Source of the DNA: JBLIRR01 sp049472395
Lineage (GTDB): Bacteria > SZUA-182 > DTGQ01 > JBLIRR01
Reading direction: 5' to 3'
NCBI GenBank assembly: GCA_049472395.1
Contig: JBLIRR010000028.1
Span: forward strand, 16,040 to 80,039
Length of the DNA stretch: 64,000 bases
Part shown: piece by piece, positions 61,675 through 64,000 of the stretch
Layout of the letters: each line of letters starts with the position of its first letter
Position numbering within the stretch: the first letter of the stretch is position 1
Made by a program: the position numbers and the translations under genes
Notes under the pieces: generated by a model
Database searches by the model: none
What the model saw: only the letters and a program-made list of their open reading frames with translations
Told to the model about the DNA's origin: nothing

Positions 61675-62436
61675 TTAATCTGCTGCAGGGTATATTCCAA
61701 CGCGCATACCCATAAAATCAACGTTCATATTTTTTAGCAGTGTATAAAACGAATCAGTGGTTTTATAATCCGTTTGATAATCACTGAAATCTTTTGTCCA
61801 AATAAGCCATTCTTTTTCTATTGTATTTAACTTATTACTATCAATAACCAAAATACCGTGCATTTTGGCCTCATATTTTATTGTTAAGTCTTTTACATCT
61901 GTGGCTAATTTTTCAGGTGTGGTATAAGTTGTTCCAGATAGAGCACAAATATAAGTTCTTGGCGGTAGGCCGGCTTTAAAAGCTTTTTCGGCGACTACAT
62001 TTCCCCGGCCAGTTTGATGTGGTTGACTATAGATCTCTTTAAAACCGATATTTTCCTTTAACATATTGCGGAGCTTTCCAAGTTTTTTTATATCTGTCTC
62101 AAGTTTTTTTCTTGTCAACTTTCCCATAGTAACCTTAATGCAACCATAAACTGATCCTGCTTTGAAAACACCACTAGCAATCCCTTCATAAATAGGCACA
62201 TTTAATATATTGTCATAAATTATTATATCTATTTGTGAAGACAATTTTCCGTCCTCAGTTACAAAACCACTTCCTATGGAATATTTTTGGGGAAGATATT
62301 TACGTAAGAGTCCTGATAACACTTTCTCAGCTTCCATTCCTTTGGAAGAAGAGTGTCGCATTAAGAGTCGAATGGCCTCGATTTCAATCTGAAGCTGTTT
62401 TTTCTGTAATTCAAGATAATCCGATGCTTTGCTCAT
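61675..62436 (-). CDS. DUF6602-like protein (nuclease-like fold), integron cassette gene
   Basis: 253 residues. GMEAEKVLSGLLRKYLPQKY, SIGSGFVTEDGKLSSQIDII, IYDNI and GSVYGCIKVTMGKL follow the DUF6602 pattern, a restriction-nuclease-like fold in which QIDIIIYD and an E-x-K strand form the active site. Here the second strand reads CIKVTMGKL, so the usual E-V-K has Ile in place of Glu; the catalytic centre may be disabled. The gene ends 10 bases before attC site 1 and starts about 365 bases after attC site 2 in the minus direction, as the second gene in its cassette. Family members are often near restriction-modification or defence genes. Confidence 0.75.
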   Translation of the reverse strand: MSKASDYLELQKKQLQIEIEAIRLLMRHSSSKGMEAEKVLSGLLRKYLPQKYSIGSGFVTEDGKLSSQIDIIIYDNILNVPIYEGIASGVFKAGSVYGCIKVTMGKLTRKKLETDIKKLGKLRNMLKENIGFKEIYSQPHQTGRGNVVAEKAFKAGLPPRTYICALSGTTYTTPEKLATDVKDLTIKYEAKMHGILVIDSNKLNTIEKEWLIWTKDFSDYQTDYKTTDSFYTLLKNMNVDFMGMRVGIYPAAD

Positions 62437-62510
62437 CTTATTTTTCTAATGCATGAGGGGCCGAGATCCCTTCAATTCAGATGTCAGAAAAAGGCTTCTC
62501 GTACGCTCCT

Positions 62511-62765
62511 CTACTTCTTGTGTAGAGTGTAGTCTTTGATCAACCAACTTTTAGGTTCGCTACAAATTCCATCGTTCTCCAGGGCGAATATTTCTTTAAT
62601 CCTTCTGCCGATCGCCTGATTGACGGCTTGGAGCGAATTCTCATTGACCCGCGTCTGGTACTCACGCATCCGCTCTTCGTTGTGCTGGATACTGAGAAAG
62701 ACGTGATCAGTGATGTGCTTCATGAAATCATAAACAACCTTGTCTGCATATTCATTTGCATTCAT
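62511..62765 (-). CDS. small cassette protein of unknown function
   Basis: 84 residues with GGAGGT 8 bases before the ATG, only 35 bases inside the cassette boundary. It is mostly helical (YADKVVYDFMKHITDHVFLS, LQAVNQAIGRRIKEIFALEN). No motif known. Position and orientation are as expected for the first gene of a two-gene integron cassette shared with the DUF6602-like protein. Confidence 0.65.
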   Translation of the reverse strand: MNANEYADKVVYDFMKHITDHVFLSIQHNEERMREYQTRVNENSLQAVNQAIGRRIKEIFALENDGICSEPKSWLIKDYTLHKK

Positions 62766-62799
62766 AGAATACCTCCGTATACGCGATGTTTCAAGTTCT

Positions 62800-62935
62800 T
62801 TCTAACTCTGAGTTAACCGGCAGAAAGCGCCGAAAAACAAAGAAATATCTATGGCCAATTATGTATTATAGTAGGATTAAGTACGTGAGCAAAATCGGCT
62901 AGCGGTTTCTGTCCGGTTGAACGATTTGTTATCGC
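62800..62935 (-). repeat. integron attC site 2
   Basis: Outer boxes TTCTAAC (62800-62806) and GTTATCGC (62928-62935). Inner arms 62812-62830 and 62902-62922 (GCGGTTTCTGTCCGGTT...) pair except for an extra T and, six bases later, an extra G in the right arm, exactly the T12 and G20 extrahelical bases of known attC bottom strands. TTCTAAC is the complement of site 1's GTTAGAA, and GTTATCGC the complement of site 3's GCGATAAC, as required for integrated cassettes. Confidence 0.85.
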
Positions 62936-63022
62936 CTAATCGATTTATTTATAAACACTTACACTTCAACCTCATACATTCAAATATCACGCCCACAAGA
63001 ATTTCAAACAAAGGGGATTTCT

Positions 63023-63520
63023 TCATTTTTTTCTTTTTGGATAAAATTCAGTGAACAGGGCGAGATAATCAAGTATCTTATTCATGCTAGGGTTGTGAAA
63101 CTCAAATGTGCAACCGTTACATTTTTCTATTACACGATTATCAAGGGTATATGTTTTCCTAAATTTACATGCCCCCTCTTTGTCATTATGACAATGATGA
63201 CAATCGCCATACTCTCCTAAAAAAACTTCTTTAATGTGTGATGGAGCATTTTCGAGAAATTCACGATGTTTATCAATGTTACTAAAGAAAAGCCGAAGTA
63301 TAATACTTGCCTCTCGAATATAAATCCGAGCGAAGACCTTTTTGTTCTTCACACCTGACTTCGTATAAATAATCATATACTTTCCCCAACAAAAGCCTTT
63401 TCCGATTTTGCCACCAAAATCATATCCGAGCTTGGTCATCTTATCATCAAATGCGAGAATAAACTCTTTATCATTATTGGATATAAAGTGAAATCTTTCT
63501 TCCTGTAAAATATTTTTCAT
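63023..63520 (-). CDS. cysteine-rich protein of unknown function, integron cassette gene
   Basis: 165 residues. The first 110 residues look like a small enzyme-like or binding domain (FILAFDDKMTKLGYDFGGKI, RIYIREASIILRLFFSNIDK). Residues 112-145 contain CHHCHNDKEGACKFRK and ENVIEKCNGCTF-like Cys-x2-Cys pairs (GDCHHCH; EKCNGC), a probable Zn-ribbon. I recall such proteins from Firmicutes without function. It lies between attC sites 2 and 3 and reads leftward, so it is the only gene of its cassette. A long leader of about 160 bases separates it from the cassette boundary. Confidence 0.7.
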   Translation of the reverse strand: MKNILQEERFHFISNNDKEFILAFDDKMTKLGYDFGGKIGKGFCWGKYMIIYTKSGVKNKKVFARIYIREASIILRLFFSNIDKHREFLENAPSHIKEVFLGEYGDCHHCHNDKEGACKFRKTYTLDNRVIEKCNGCTFEFHNPSMNKILDYLALFTEFYPKRKK

Positions 63521-63682
63521 TCATACCATCATAGTTACAATATGTGGGTCAAAATATTGCCATATTTTAAATAGCTGCTTTTACGCTACCGTTTCTCCGC
63601 ATTCATCCGATAGTGTGTATTTCGATAACGCAGTTTCAAGGAAACATCCGCAGCAAAAAAGTTTGTTGTTGCAGGGAAGATG

Positions 63683-63818
63683 GCGATAACGACGGTCTCA
63701 CCGGTAGAAACCGCTGATAAAACAAGATGTTATCTTTAAAAAATAAATGCTCTTACCGCAGCCGGGCTTGGCTAAAAAACGGCTTGCGGTTTCTGTCCGG
63801 TGCAGCGCCTTGATAATA
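63683..63818 (-). repeat. integron attC site 3
   Basis: Outer box GCGATAAC (63683-63690), inner arms CACCGGTAGAAACCGC (63699-63714) and GCGGTTTCTGTCCGGTG (63786-63802), with the same extra T in the right arm. The right outer box would be GATAATA (63812-63818), a poor match to GTTRRRY. It lies at the right end of the two visible cassettes. Confidence 0.72.
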
Positions 63819-63889
63819 ATAATGGCGCCCTTAATAGAGGTCGATAAATTTAATAAAAAACAAAAGTGAAAAAGGAGATTGCTATATGT

Positions 63890-63996
63890 GCTTGTGGATG
63901 TGTGGACAACTAAGCATTCCGTCTGTGGATAAATTTAAACTACAAAATTTATCCACAGACTCCATAAGCGTGCTTACTTGCCCACAAATCCACAAG
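63890..63996. repeat. nested palindrome with DnaA-box-like sequences
   Basis: Inner arms GTCTGTGGATAAATTT (63921-63936) and AAATTTATCCACAGAC (63945-63960) are perfectly complementary. Outer arms 63890-63916 and 63970-63996 match at 24 of 27 positions. TGTGGATAA and TTATCCACA fit the DnaA-box consensus. It may be a replication-related site, a mobile hairpin or part of the integron platform; the window ends just beyond it. Confidence 0.8.
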
Positions 63997-64000
63997 CTCT

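Overview
The window is about 64 kb of an AT-rich (about 38-40 percent GC by eye) Gram-negative bacterial chromosome. Outer-membrane barrels, OmpA and Lol-type export proteins, many signal peptides, a sigma-54 activator, a probable selenoprotein and a corrinoid/CODH-type Fe-S domain suggest an anaerobic or facultative member of the Desulfobacterota or a neighbouring candidate phylum. No rRNA, tRNA or universal marker fixes the taxon. Gene density is moderate, and many genes are decayed by small transposons and frameshifts.

Layout. 1-9.6 kb: the end of a GT39-type glycosyltransferase, two envelope proteins, an OmpA protein with eight TSP3 repeats, a lone eCIS-type Pvc16 protein, a GH13 glucanase and two DUF3795 proteins among REP/RAYT debris. 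10.0-10.9 kb: an Fe-S protein and an AhpD-like protein whose catalytic CxxC reads Cys-x-x-UGA and continues in frame, so a likely selenoprotein. 10.9-19.3 kb: an outer-membrane barrel/LolD/LolCE/LolA export operon, a methyltransferase, a sigma-54 activator and a 94-residue protein. These are tied together by three -24/-12 promoters, each preceded by three 16-bp palindromes with identical 22/28-bp spacing. 19.3-28.3 kb: broken genes (Rossmann protein, ATPase, RAYT, transposase tail, PIN toxin) between two surface proteins, an intact DUF4143 ATPase and a NUDIX hydrolase. 28.3-43.1 kb: a TIG metalloprotease-like fragment, a KaiC/PEP-binding protein, an M14 carboxypeptidase, DUF2330-HEAT and DUF3160 proteins, a ruined beta-helix surface gene, Trm112 and an ICMT-type methyltransferase. 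43.4-49.6 kb: a spermidine-synthase/TPR membrane fusion cut by an IS1380 remnant, small membrane proteins and a low-complexity secreted protein.

50.2-60.5 kb is a distinctly GC-richer four-gene operon. It encodes an 1819-residue SdrD/beta-helix surface protein followed by three secreted cupredoxin proteins that together look like a MofA-type (manganese-oxidase-like) multicopper oxidase divided over separate genes.

61.5-63.8 kb holds an integron cassette array: three attC-like sites share the same L-box with the two canonical extrahelical bases, and each cassette's R-boxes match its own other boundary. The cassette genes all read leftward, so the integrase is expected to the right of the window. 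The right edge carries a nested palindrome with DnaA-box-like sequences.

The main candidates for undescribed biology are the sigma-54 export regulon with its fixed triple-operator geometry, the AhpD-like selenoprotein with its Fe-S partner, the split multicopper oxidase operon, and the integron cassettes.
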